Assembly: GCF_010015585.1 (NCBI RefSeq)
Contig: NW_022985075.1
Coordinates: 543,821-607,820 of the forward strand
Direction: 5' to 3'
DNA length: 64,000 nt
Source of the DNA: Eremomyces bilateralis CBS 781.70
Lineage: Eukaryota; Ascomycota; Dothideomycetes; Eremomycetales; Eremomycetaceae
The notes beneath the pieces are model-generated. The model had not been told where the DNA came from and made no database searches. It saw only the letters and a list, made by a program, of their open reading frames with translations. Both the position numbers and the translations under genes were made by a program. Each line of letters starts with the position of its first letter. Positions within the stretch are counted from its first letter, which is position 1. Positions 24,979 through 36,000 of this stretch are shown here, in pieces.

Positions 24979-25536
24979 GGTTTAAATACGAGGGCATGTC
25001 TCCTTGCATGAAACGATGCCGATGGCAGCAGAGGATCGAATGCGACGTCAAATGAAAAGGAACGAATGATATTACTATAAGGCCAGCCTATGCGATGAGA
25101 AGGAAGCAAGGATGATGCTACATGCAGCCGGCGATGCGCATAGAATTCAACGGGTTATGAGTGGGTGGACTCCCGTACATAGTTACCTTACATGTAGGAT
25201 GATGGAGAGATGGATGGGATGGGATAAGATTGATGGACGTATCTAATATGGATCTATGCATGTGGCGCATTTCAGGGACGAATGGCGGGGAAGACCCGCA
25301 GATCCGCAAGGGACGCTATTAGGCATTAGCCATATAATTATAATTCATATCTTGTACGGAATACTCTAACTAATACTCTTGTGGCGATTAATGAATCACA
25401 TCAACATACATCCAAGATTTCTCTTCCCTACAACTTCATACTCTCTACCCCTGGTCAATATCTTGATCCACGATTGCGATCAACCTCTCCGTCCTTCAAA
25501 CCACGAATACCCTTCAGACCAACCGTTTTGCAGATA
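24979..25536. promoter_or_regulatory. divergent intergenic region, AVO1 / PRCC-like
   Basis: Shared upstream region of about 560 bp. It contains AT-rich stretches (25320-25385) and pyrimidine-rich sequence before the PRCC start at 25537. No tRNA-like or repeated element is seen. Confidence 0.4.
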
Positions 25537-26709
25537 ATGGCTCTCGTGGCATACGGCTCCGATTCCGATGTCTCCGACAGCGAGACTGCCGCCCCTACGC
25601 CTTCTTCCATAAAACCCACCCCAGAACCGAAAACCTCGAAACCGTCGACCAAACCATCGTTCAAGAAAGTCGTCGACCGATCCAACCCTCACAAGATCCG
25701 CGTGGACCTCCCGAGTCTGTCCCAGGCACCGGACGAGGATACGCCAGAGGATGGACCACCTTCCAAGAAGCCGCGCATTGGTGATTCAGGAATGGGGTTT
25801 AACTCCTTCCTTCCTGCGCCAAAGAACCGGGCAAAGCCATTAGGTCGGGGAGTCAGTCTAAAAACGGGTGCCGAGCCGGCATTTAGTAGAGAATCTACAA
25901 TGTCTCAACTACCGAGTCGATCGGACGGTACCATCCCTACAGCTGCGCATTCGGACAGCCAGCAAGTTGGTTCGACGACATCCGAAGCAACGGCCTCGGA
26001 GGCGTCGAAAGAGGTGAAGTTGGTTGGTAAAGCCACGATGTTCAGACCGTTGTCGGTTGCAAACAAAAAGAAGCAGAAGGCAAAAGCGACGACCGTGGCT
26101 CAGGCTCGTCGAGCTGCTACAAACATACAGACGGCTCCTACGGGACGCGAGCCAGGCACGGGTGCAGTGCAGGAGACCAAGCCAAAGAAGGTGTCATTAT
26201 TCTCCTTCGCTAGCGAGGAAGCTGAGTCCAGCCACGTGCCAGACCCAGTGCAGGATGCTGGCTATACTCCCCTATTATACACGGAGAGTCGACCAGATGG
26301 CACAGTAGCCGAGGAGGTGCCCGAGGACCTCCACAATGGATCCACGACACACCAGCAAGCGAATGCTCCAGAAGGCGGCCCGCAGTCTCTCAACCAAATC
26401 GCCTCCGACCTCAACCTCTCTGAATCCGCGCGCCGACAGCTCTTCGGCCGTCAGAAAGGCAAACCGGGCAGCTCCGCGGCGGCGGCGAGCGTGCTCAACT
26501 TCAACACGGACCAGGAGTACGCGGCCAACGAGGTGCTGCGAGCGGCGGGCGAGACGGTGCAGCACAATCCGGTCAAGGCGATCGCTCCGGGCAAGCACTC
26601 GCTGAAGCAGCTGGTGAACGCGGCGAGTAGCCAGCGGGAGGCGTTGGAGGAGTCGTTTGCGACGAATAAGAGGAATAAGCGGGAGGCGGGGGGGAGGTAT
26701 GGATGGTAG
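25537..26709 (+). CDS. PRCC: PRCC-like protein (mitotic checkpoint/splicing-associated family)
   Basis: Single exon, 390 aa. Begins MALVAYGSDSDVSDSE, the acidic Ser-rich opening typical of PRCC family proteins. A Pro/Lys-rich disordered middle includes VDRSNPHKIRVDLPSL and a basic KKKQKAKATTVAQARRAA. The C-terminal PRCC region (about 270-390) has the conserved elements PLLYTE, ARRQLFGRQKGK, FNTDQEY, NEVLRAAGETVQHNPVKAI, GKHSLKQLVNAA and the terminal NKRNKREAGGRYGW. Human PRCC is nuclear, binds MAD2B and associates with spliceosomal proteins; the fungal function is little studied, so the role is by homology. Frame continues upstream to 25381, but the Met at 25537 starts the conserved block. 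Confidence 0.85.
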   Translation: MALVAYGSDSDVSDSETAAPTPSSIKPTPEPKTSKPSTKPSFKKVVDRSNPHKIRVDLPSLSQAPDEDTPEDGPPSKKPRIGDSGMGFNSFLPAPKNRAKPLGRGVSLKTGAEPAFSRESTMSQLPSRSDGTIPTAAHSDSQQVGSTTSEATASEASKEVKLVGKATMFRPLSVANKKKQKAKATTVAQARRAATNIQTAPTGREPGTGAVQETKPKKVSLFSFASEEAESSHVPDPVQDAGYTPLLYTESRPDGTVAEEVPEDLHNGSTTHQQANAPEGGPQSLNQIASDLNLSESARRQLFGRQKGKPGSSAAAASVLNFNTDQEYAANEVLRAAGETVQHNPVKAIAPGKHSLKQLVNAASSQREALEESFATNKRNKREAGGRYGW

Positions 26710-27141
26710 ATTGTCTCGGGCATCTGCTGAAGAGATACATGATGATATTATAGAGTTGATCCCATCCCGTACTTGCTAATTCAACGCATATCTGCCCACG
26801 AATTCTCAATAGGAATCCTCAGCAACCTCTTGCATCGCAGTCCCACCCGCATTTGTGTTATAGATGTATCCTCCGAACATAATTCTAGACGCACCAACTC
26901 CTTTCTGTATTCTTACCCTTGGATCTAAGATGCTGAGTATGGTGCAGCCCAGACCAATTAATCCAGTCCATCGATATTCGATACCAACATATAGACACCT
27001 AGCATGCCTTATCGCCTGAATTCCTCATTGCATCTCAACCTTCTCCCCAACGTCACTAAAACAATCCCGCACAGTTCGAATAGAATACATGTCGACACCC
27101 ACGCCATTCCCTCCAGGTAACTGACACACCAATTCCCGAAC
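26710..27141. other. intergenic, PRCC-like / GET2
   Basis: About 430 bp holding the PRCC 3' end and the GET2 promoter. Pyrimidine-rich sequence precedes the GET2 start. I see no gene, RNA or repeat here. Confidence 0.4.
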
Positions 27142-28103
27142 ATGGCGACCCCGCCCGAAGAAGCAAAAAAGACCATGTCGGCACAAGAGCAAGCCCGCCT
27201 CCGCCGCGAACGACGAAACGCCAAAATCGCAGCCGGCGGCGCATCTCGTCTGGCGGCCATCACGAGCCTCAGCGGCCGTCCGGCCCCGGAACCGGAAGAG
27301 GGTATATTTCTCTACCCGATCTATTCGATATATTCTCTAACTAGGATATAGCACGAATCGCACCAAGTCCGCAGACCTCAACATCAGGACAGGCATCACC
27401 ATCTCCTGCACGACAGCAACCTCCCCACGCCATGCAACAACCCCCATTTGACACCCCCGACTCCTCCGCCGACCCAATGCTCGCCATGCTCCAACAAATG
27501 CTCCAAGCCCAAAGCGGCGACCAGACTCCCGGCGGCGGCCCCCCACCCGACTCATTCGCCGGCCTCCCACCCGGCCTAGCGCAAATGCTCGGCGCCCCCC
27601 CTCCTCCTGGCGGCCAACCCGGCGGCCCCCCATCAGATCCATTCGCCGGCCTCCCACCCGGCCTGGCGCAGATGCTCGGCGCCGGGCAGTCAGGGCAGGC
27701 GACGCTGAAGCCGCAGACGAGCTACGCGTACGTGTGGCGGATCGTGCACGCAGTGTTTAGTCTTGTGCTGGGGTTCTATGTCGCGGTGGGCACGGGGTTT
27801 ACGGGGAGTGAGCGCGGGCGGGGGGTGCCAGCAGACGGGGTGCAGTATCACTTTGCCCAGCGGTTGTTTCTGATCTTCGCGACGGCGGAGGTGGGGTTGC
27901 AGACGACGCGGTATTTTCTGGAGCGGGGGCAGCTTCCGGCGAGCGGGATGCTGGGGAAGGTGGCGATGATGGCGCCGGAGCCGTGGGCGGGGTATGTGCG
28001 GGTGGTGGGGCGGTATGCTGTGATATGGAATACGATTGTGGCGGATGCGATGGCGGTGGTGTTTGCGTTGGGGGTGGTGGCGTGGTGGAATGGGGGGAAA
28101 TAG
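27142..28103 (+). CDS. GET2: GET complex subunit Get2 (tail-anchored protein insertion)
   Basis: ER-membrane receptor subunit that captures the Get3-tail-anchored protein complex. Exons 27142-27301 and 27352-28103 (50-bp intron with CTAAC) give 303 aa. The N-terminus carries the conserved basic Get3-binding motif EQARLRRERRNAKIAAGGASRL (residues about 15-37). A Pro/Gly/Met-rich linker contains a tandem duplication of FAGLPPGLAQMLGA. Three hydrophobic segments follow: about 173-200 (VWRIVHAVFSLVLGFYVAVG), about 230-250 (LFLIFATAEVG) and near the C-terminus (IVADAMAVVFALGVVAWW), matching the three TM helices of Get2. The partner would be Get1. The C-terminal exon is strikingly G-rich on the coding strand. 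Confidence 0.87.
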
Positions 28104-28262
28104 GGGCCGGGCATAAAAGGCATTCGCTTGGCTGGGGTTTCCAAGCGCGTTTATTGCGTTGGGTGTGTTTATACACAATATAATACATAGGTTGAAAGGC
28201 CACAAAACTTCCTGGCCTTCCCAAGAAGCGGGCCTTATTTCCTTAATATCCAATGTGGTGTC

Positions 28263-29176
28263 TCAAGCTAGATTGGCCATGTACTCTCGCTCCGCGTCTT
28301 CCCGCTTCTTCGTTTCCGCTGCCCGGTACCTATCATCGGCGCTCCGTTCCAAGAACTTCTTAATTTCCGCCTGCTGCTTCCGATCTTCCTCGGTTTGCTT
28401 CACCGATTGCGCGGACGTGATATCCTGCACTTCCTGGAGGATCTTGCTCCAATGTCGGTATTTCATATCGAGGATGTAGCGGGAGTTGGCTTGGTCGCTG
28501 ATGGACGCGGTGGGTTGGGTGGATGCCGTTCGCTTTTCGGCCTGTTTCGCGGACTCGGTCGCTTCCTCTGGAGACTTTGGTGTCTCGGCATCTGTCTCAC
28601 TCGGCGGATTTGACGGTTCTGACGGCTCGGACGATTTGGCGGTAGAGTCGGATGTCCCTTGGAATTGAGGGGCGGATGGCGGAGGAGGAGGCACTCTGGC
28701 GCCTTCGCGGAAATATATGAACATTCGAGAGTCTTTCGTGGGGTCTTGGAAGCGGTTGACAGTCATGGCGACGGCCGGGTTATGGTATTTCAGCGTGCTG
28801 AGGCATTTGGAGAAGAATTGGCTGGACGGCGACCGTTAGATGCAAATTCGGTATATTGGCTTTGCTGGACTGGCTTACGCTGGATATATGTTCCCATTGA
28901 GTCTTGAAAGACCGAACTCCAAGTGTAGCTTCGAGACTTCGGGTGATAGGGATATTGCGCCAGGGCCGACTCGAAGGTTCATTAACTATTGTATCCGGTA
29001 AGCCAACGCTCGTATCAAGTCGACCGTTAAACGCATGTGATGAATATGGCTGTCGAGAGGCATTCAATTTCAGCGTACCTTCTATGAATTTATTAGCTTC
29101 TGACTTCGACATCAACCCGCGACCAGATACTCACTGTCTTAAAGACGCGCATTCGACGACCAATGTGTGGAGGCAT
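28263..29176 (-). CDS. MRP49: mitochondrial ribosomal protein mL61 (MRP49; L51/S25/CI-B8 domain)
   Basis: Large-subunit mitoribosomal protein with a thioredoxin-like L51/S25/CI-B8 fold. Proposed exons: 29176-29135 (MPPHIGRRMRVFKT), microexon 29081-29079 (AAG), 28985-28879, 28821-28263; total 236 aa. The core reads LMNLRVGPGAISLSPEVSKL...LNGNIYPA + QFFSKCLSTLKYHNPAVAM, the family hallmark (LRxGPGA... / LKYHNPA). The C-terminal third is long, Ser/Glu/Lys-rich and helical (KYRHWSKILQEVQDI), longer than the yeast protein. The intron 28822-28878 is firm. The first splice is uncertain: either two introns (53 and 93 bp) flank a 3-nt exon, or one 149-bp intron skips it (235 aa); both keep frame. Confidence 0.78.
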
Positions 29177-29799
29177 CTTCACAGGTCTGGGACGTCCGAT
29201 GCGGTATCGGGTCCTATAACATCATAGAGCAACCGGTTCGCATACGAGGGTCCAGGTCTTTATCGTATCACTCTCGAAGAGACTCGGATCGGAAGCTGAT
29301 AGACGATTTATTTTCTAGACGTTGAATGCAGACTCGAGTTATGCGGCGCATATGGAAATTTGACATGGCAGTTGTGGCCTCGTTGCCTTATTTCATTCCC
29401 GGGGATCACTCTAGTCCTGTGACACTGGCAGTGTCGAGATGGAATTGGAGTCCAACACTGGATGTGGGATACATCCTATGAGAGAATAACATATGAATAG
29501 TCTCAAGCATGAAGGAAGTCATGCACACGGTTTTAAATCCATCTCGTAGCCGACGAAGTTCACTCCCATGAACGCAGCCCCTGAACAGGAGTAATCGAGA
29601 AAGAAATATACAACTGCCCAAAGACAAATGTATATTACGATACCACATATATATAGTGACAGGGTCTATGTATGTCAGGTCTATTGTCTAGGTTCTTTTA
29701 CACAATTCCGCTCAAATGCCAGATGCCTGTACAGCATCGCAAACCCTCTTCCCCTCTCAGAGTCTCATGCGAGTCTTGGATCACCCACTCTTCAATCCA
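29177..29799. other. intergenic, DIC1 3' end / mL61 promoter
   Basis: About 620 bp between two minus-strand genes. It should hold the mL61 promoter next to 29177 and the DIC1 3' UTR next to 29799, with a short TATATA stretch near 29650. No convincing gene or repeat. Confidence 0.4.
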
Positions 29800-30883
29800 T
29801 CAAACATCTGGCTCCGGCAGACCTTTCAACTTCCGATACAGCTTCTTGTGCTCCTCTAAGAAGAGGAACGTCGCAATGGTGTGCGGTCCCAAGCGAATGA
29901 AGCTAGGCACCCAGCCCCTGAACATCCACCCCAATCCCTCGGCCTTATAAATGTCCCCCAGCAGCTTCACGAGACTTTTATTCTCCGAGGAGCTCATCAC
30001 CCGCGTCTTGATGACATCCACAGGTGAGCAAATCGTCGTCGCCACCAACCCCGCCAGCACCGACGCCGTGAAATGCGTCGAGATGGTGTCCCCCATCCCC
30101 AGATGCGACCGCAGCAGCACTTTGAACTGATCATAGCTGGCTAGCTGGCTCGCAGTCATCATCATGGCGCGCGTGCTGTTCGGCCAGATGCCGCGCCAGA
30201 TGCTCCCACGTCCCTCTTCGCGGACCATGCGCACGAGGCCGTCGATGGCGTGTTTGTAGTTGCGGCGGTCGGCGGGCGCGAGGGCGGCGTCGTGTTGCAT
30301 GCGCACGTTTAGGACGTCGGCGGGTGTGCCGGCCATGCCGCCGATGAACCCGGATGTCGCGGCCATCCCTATCAGGGCGGGGAAGGATGGTCTTTGAGTG
30401 GGGGTGGTGACCCGCTCCTTTAATTCTTCGTAGATTCCGAAGCGAGTGGTGCTGTAGGTGATCTGACGCAGGAGAGCCGCTGATAACTACCTGTTGTTAG
30501 AGGGAAAGGTTTCCTACGGGATTGGCAGCACCTACTCCGCTGTATAACCCCAATGGACCGCTAGATTGCACCACATGCACAAACATTTGCAGCATGTTTC
30601 GCTGCGGGCCGGCTACGCTTTGCGTTTGAAGGCGGACCTATAATATGGTTAATAGCTGGATTCGCGGGTCGTATCAAGCCTCGAAATACCTTCACTGCGA
30701 TGAGGTTAGCTCTGCGATTCTATATTGCTTGCGTAGACGCGTCCACTCACCAAGATCCAGAGGATGTGTCACACATGCTGCGAAACATGACGCTGAGCCG
30801 CCGAACCAGAATGGATAGTGGATTGTAGCCTTCGTAGAGGCGTTCTTTTGACCTGTCGTCACCGCATCGGAAGAAGAAGACAT
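29800..30883 (-). CDS. DIC1: mitochondrial dicarboxylate carrier (SLC25 family, Dic1-like)
   Basis: Inner-membrane carrier exchanging malate/succinate for phosphate. Exons on the minus strand: 30883-30751, 30694-30690 (5 nt), 30637-30536, 30486-29800; 308 aa. Three mitochondrial-carrier repeats are present: HYPFWFGGSASCFAACVTHPLDLVKVRLQTQ (PxDxxKxR spread over three exons), then GFIGGMAGTPADVLNVRMQHD, and SVLAGLVATTICSPVDVIKTRVM. Dic-type hallmarks include LYSGLSAALLRQITYSTTRFGIYEELK and NYKHAIDGLVRMVREEG. The 5-nt exon TGAAG is required: it supplies the Val-Lys of the first signature and keeps phase. Introns are 56, 52 and 49 bp. MSSSSDA is the chosen start; an upstream in-frame Met (30961) is less likely. 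Closely matches yeast Dic1 rather than oxaloacetate or citrate carriers. Confidence 0.92.
30690..30694 (-). other. 5-nucleotide microexon of DIC1
   Basis: TGAAG is bounded by CAG upstream (intron 30695-30750, with CTAACC branch) and GTATTT downstream (intron 30638-30689, with TATTAACC). Including it turns DL + VRL into DLVKVRL, the invariant Px[D/E]xx[K/R]x[K/R] carrier signature. Omitting it breaks the frame. Confidence 0.85.
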
Positions 30884-31416
30884 GACTCCGAGACCATGGT
30901 GCTGCAACTGCAAAGGAAGATATAAACCCAATTCGCTAAGCCAGCGCTGGAGGAAGGGCAAGAAAGAGGCCGGGTCGTCGGTAAACAGTACGGGCTACGA
31001 ACAGGACGAACTCGGGAACAAAGTTGATCTTGACGACGATAATAATGGGGAATAGGGAATAAACATGAAAGTACCTTACTAGTTATTACCGGAGAAGTCG
31101 ACTAAATTTTGGGATTCTACGCCGTACCGTCATACCGCCCGGCGGGCGCCCGGCTCCCCGAGGTCGGCACTACCGACAGCCTAACGCACCATCCGAATAT
31201 TTGCCGTTTGTCACGTTTCGGTGCTCCAGACTTGATTCAACGCGTCGCGAAAAGTACTGTACGTAGTGAACGGGATCTAACCGGAATCGTTCTAAGGCCT
31301 GGAAATCTAGAATATAACATCAAAGTTGGATCGGTGGTTCGACATCGTCACATCGACACCCAGCTCCCGTGAGTAACCATCATCAAGGGATGCGTATATC
31401 TAAAGGCTAGCGGGAG
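30884..31416. promoter_or_regulatory. divergent intergenic region, DIC1 / mitochondrial PheRS
   Basis: About 530 bp between two divergent genes for mitochondrial proteins, so a shared promoter is plausible. A GC-rich patch around 31135-31160 (CCCGGCGGGCGCCCGG) is palindromic. No RNA gene is seen. Confidence 0.4.
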
Positions 31417-33076
31417 ATGTCGAAGAGATGTATTGCAGTCGCAATACCAACGCGGAGGGCATGGATACCTTCATGTCGGCGGTTTAGCAGTGGTGAGTGC
31501 TCTCTATTTGGGTTTCCTTTTAGATCATGCATATCTTGTTCAGCCCATCGCTTGATAGCTTAATTGGCCTGTGTAGCCTCTCCGATTGTTCTCTTCTATC
31601 CAACATCGATACCGAGACCATCTTGTAGCCGCTGAGAAGCCATGGAAACATTGTATGAGACCAAAGAGGTCCAGTTACGTCCCATTCGTGTTTCAGTTAT
31701 TGGCGGCAATATATGGTTGACGTCCGTCCAGTGCTAACATTGTTCAAGATGCACGCGACTCCTTGAAGCTTCTGGACAAGTCATATCCCACCGATTCCTG
31801 GACAAATGTCCCCTCCACGATCTCCCGCCTCCTCCCAAGACGCCTCCACCTCCAACCCGACCACCCGATCACCATCACCCGCCGCTTAATCGAATCCCGC
31901 TTTCCCTCCTTCGCCACCCACAACTCCCTCTCCCCCATCGTCTCCGTTCACCAGAACTTCGACAGCCTCGGCTTTCCCGTCGACCATCCCGGCCGCTCGC
32001 GCACCGATACGTACTACGTGAACCAAGACACCGTCCTCCGCACCCACACGTCCGCCCACCAAGCCGACACCTTCGCCAGCCTCGGCGCCTCCGACGAGGG
32101 CTTCCTTATCAGCGCTGACGTGTACCGGCGCGATGCCGTCGACCGATCGCACTACCCCGTCTTCCACCAGATGGAAGGTGCGATGATGTGGTCGCGCGAC
32201 CCGTCCGGCTCCTCGTCGCTCAGCGAGCGGATCTGGGCGGACGTAGAAAAGCTGCGGCGGTTGGAGGACGTCGAGGTGAGCGACCCGAACCCGACGGTGC
32301 ATCCTGAGCGGAATCCGTTGCAGAAGTATCATGAATTGGGTGATGTCGAGGCGATTGCGGCGCACTTGAAACGGAGCTTGGAGGACGTGGTGAGGGAGAT
32401 CTTCGCAGCGGCGAAGGCGGTGACCGAGCCGGGGAGCGAAGGGGAGGCGCTGAAGGTCCGGTGGGTCGAGGCATATTTCCCCTTCACCAGCCCGTCGTGG
32501 GAGCTGGAAGTCTATTGGCAGGGCGACTGGCTCGAGGTTCTGGGGTGCGGTGTCGTGAAGCAAGAAATCATGATCGAAGCCGGCGCGCCGGATAAGATAG
32601 GATGGGCGTTCGGCCTCGGGCTGGAGAGGATTGCCATGCTGCTCTGTTCGATCCCGGACATACGACTATTTTGGTCGCAGGACGAGCGGTTTTTATCCCA
32701 ATTCCGGGAGAAACGGGGCGATGATGGGACGTACCAGGTCAACAAATTCGTCCCGTTCTCGAAACATCCTCCATGCCCGAAGGATGTCTCGTTCTGGCTG
32801 CGAGGTACTTCGAGCGCCGGGGGCGGAACGAAGGGGAACACGCACGATTTTCACGAAAACGACATCATGGAGCTAGTCCGCGACATTGCCGGCGACATCG
32901 TCGAAGATGTCTCCCTGGTCGACGAGTTCACGCATCCCAAGACGGCGCGGAAAAGCATGTGCTACAGGGTCATCTATCGCAGCCTGGAGCGCACCCTCAC
33001 GAACGAGGAGGTCAACGGCCTCCACGAAAAGGTTCGAGGAGGCCTGGTGGAACGGCTGGGGGTCGAGCTGAGATAA
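31417..33076 (+). CDS. MSF1: mitochondrial phenylalanyl-tRNA synthetase
   Basis: Monomeric class II synthetase charging mitochondrial tRNA-Phe. Proposed exons 31417-31492 and 31749-33076 (467 aa, close to yeast Msf1). Exon 1 gives MSKRCIAVAIPTRR..SCRRFSS, a strong matrix-targeting presequence; the join makes D-ARDSLKLLDKSYPTDSWTNVP. Class II motifs: SPIVSVHQNFDSLGFPVDHP, RTHTSAHQ, DVYRRDAVDRSHYPVFHQMEG (motif 2), WLEVLGCGV and GWAFGLGLERIAMLL (motif 3). The C-terminal ferredoxin-like anticodon-binding domain starts near HPPCPKDVSFWL and continues to the end (HPKTARKSMCYRVIYRSLERTL). The catalytic body is certain. Exon 1 and the 256-bp intron, long for this genome, are inferred; a small middle exon cannot be excluded. 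Confidence 0.9.
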
Positions 33077-36000
33077 TGCGATCCGACGTGTGCATATATC
33101 AAGAACGAGACGTGTGTAAGATAGATTTTCAACAGACCCCGTTCCTCCGCTCTTCATGTCTATGTGTTCTATTTCATGACTCCTACTCTGCGTTCAGGCT
33201 AAAGATATTCTTTCTATTCTGCTTTTACTCGTTCTTTGCCAGGACGAACACTATGCACCAAGAAAGGTACGACGAACTCCGTCAGGTACATCTTGGCCGT
33301 CCACCAGTCCGTGTGCCTGGTCGCATGACAAACAAGTGTCCATCGAGATGTCTTCTCGTGCCTGTGTGTATACTGTTAGCTTCGTTGAGTCATTTTCGAG
33401 TGGACCCCTGCCCGCATTTGTTCAACAGTTAGTGCCTCGGCCAACCTGCCAAGTGCCTACCTATTTATTTAAGTTTGCGCCGCTCGGTTTGGTGGATTGC
33501 GCACGGAACTGATCCGCAGTATTTTGACTCACGGGAACACGGGAACACATCTGCACATCAGCGCAACCTCATGCCGGTCTATGCTCACCAAACAAGCGCT
33601 TCTATCGGTATCGTCAATCGTGGCATCCGGTGGATTGACCTGGCTCATGGCTCGAAACCGATACGAGAGGAATTTGCAACGGGCGCCCGCGTTTGATCAT
33701 GGCAGAGCTGTCGGATGTTGTATTGTCCTGACAGGCAATCCAATATTTTCCCTCGTGCCTAAGCAGAGTGCAAAACGGCAACGGGGTTGCGCCCAACCTC
33801 TAAGTTTGAACATTGAAGTCCTCAGACTATGATCGTCGCAGCCACGATAGCTAAAGTTGTCGGTTGCCCTCCTCGATCTACTGTTTGAGTCCGAAAAGTG
33901 TTTTACCTGCCTCGAACGGGAAGCCGACCAATTCCATTTCAGGAAACACGCTGCAGAACATTCAAGAGGCGTTCTCTTGGACGATCATTAGGGCATTATG
34001 TGTTTCAGTGAGGCCGATAGTCAGTTCCATGCCCCAGCTGCGTCCCAGGTCAATAGTTTATTTGTTCATCGAGTAGTGTCGAGAATAGACAATACGAAAG
34101 CCTCTATGCAGGATCTCTGGGTATAGCACCTCATACAATCAAGTCATGATTCTTGGTCAAAGCTTGATTGTGTGGTCAGGCTGGCCTCTCCGGCGTCTTC
34201 CACAATCAACCTCCAGACATTGTACGGCTTTCCAAGAACTTAGCTGAGATTCATGGTTCCCGTCAGAATAGATGTTGTAGAGCAGCACTGGGATAGTATG
34301 GTCTCCAATGGAGGGGAATGTTGTCCATTGCGCGGTCATTCAGTGTCATCCGCCGTTTCCCAAGGGTGTATGTCGAATTGTTTCTGCACCATGAGTTTGA
34401 TCTGAGAAGCTGTTCCTTCAAATGTTGTGTCCGTTACAACACATTGTTTCGTGTGGAAAACATGAATCGAACACTCGCTTGTAACGTTCTGTGTAACACT
34501 TCTCAGCCACTTTGTTGGAGAAGCACTCTCTTCTCCATGCTGATCATTGGGGACCTACTCTTAATTGACAGAGTGAAAGTCTCAATTCTGCAAAACTCGA
34601 GAAATCTCGACAAGGGGAGTCCAGTCCTTCACCACGGAGCATTTAATACGAAGTTGTATGAAGAATGCTGTCAACACGTTAGATTTTAGACGCAACCTAG
34701 TAAATAGTAGGGCGAAAGGCAGGCACGGTCGCATGCTTCTGCAGAACAAAAGTCAAAGAGACACTATGGTACTGTAGTTCGCTCTAGTTAGCTATAGCAA
34801 TCTATATTACATTTCTTTCGGACCGGCATTCCGACGATGGGATTCCCATGAGGCGAAGCCGTGAATAAACCTCATACACCTGTATATTCTCAACTTCTCA
34901 AACCCGTCTTGGTGATAACCGCTGCACAGCTGAAGTTGTATTTGTGCGAAATGGCGTGGTTGCAACGCGCTCCGATGGAAATTTACGACACCAGGAGGAC
35001 TTGGCGCAAAGATCTTCAACTGGCGATCGCGAAAGATGCGGCGGGAGATCCGGAAGAGCCGTCCCAATGCCCTATCTCGAAGTTCCAGCTTCATAGCGGT
35101 GAACGGATCGATCGGGAAACGAAGAGAGGCAAGCAACAGGCATGGAGCGCTCAATCCTGACAGGACACTGGAGTTTTGCGCTTCAGACGACAAGAGTCAC
35201 TCCTCTCTCAAATCGATTCGCGGTCGGTTCTGCCATTTCTTGCTGCCACCGATGAGACACTCCCGACATATCTCCCGAGATCCTCCGATCCTGGCTTCGG
35301 AGGATTGTCGAGAAATAGAAAATCGGTCGTTCCTGGGGTTTCGCAAGGTCACGAAACACATGCTAAGGGGTATATTAGAAGATGATATAGGGTACATGAC
35401 CCGGTCTCGCCTCGCCAACCTGTAAGAATGGAGTATTTCCCAGCCACCCCTCCTTGGATGGTTGTTAATACATATATCAAATGGCTGGGGGGTGGGGACC
35501 TGGCCTATCTGGTTTCTCAAATGCCGGTCCATGTCGTCGCGTGGCAATCTGACATGGGAGCACAACTGCTTTCCCATCGCACTAACGTCGGATGCTCAGG
35601 CCCGTCAGTGGTCGAACTCGATTTGTCACGCCCGCACCCTGAACAGGCCAATGTTAGTGGGAGAGGCCTAGCAAGCCGCAGATAATATTCGCAGACGAGG
35701 AAATTGATCGGTCTTGGAATTGCGCAATACGAGTACCGGAAATGCTCCCGCTTTTCCCATGAGATTTGATCCTCAGTAATTTCCATCAAGCGTCATTGTT
35801 CCAAGGTACCGTATGCAATATACCGTACGGAATACCGGTCGTGCTTGCACTACTTATCTTTGTTGAAATGTTCATGGGCGACGCGTGACAAGTGAGGAAG
35901 AATCGAAGCAGCAGGGGTGGTCTTCTTTGCTTTTGGTCGTCGGCCGCTATTCACTGGCGTGTTAAGACCAGGAATGTCATTAGTACAAATATGAAATACC

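Noticed and set aside
29221-29250. ACCGGTTCGCATACG, weak B-box-like string
   Set aside because: No A-box or acceptor stem; lies in the mL61 promoter.
34807-35193. 128-codon minus-strand frame in the gene desert
   Set aside because: No family resemblance, no plausible introns, and an overlapping plus-strand frame of similar length.
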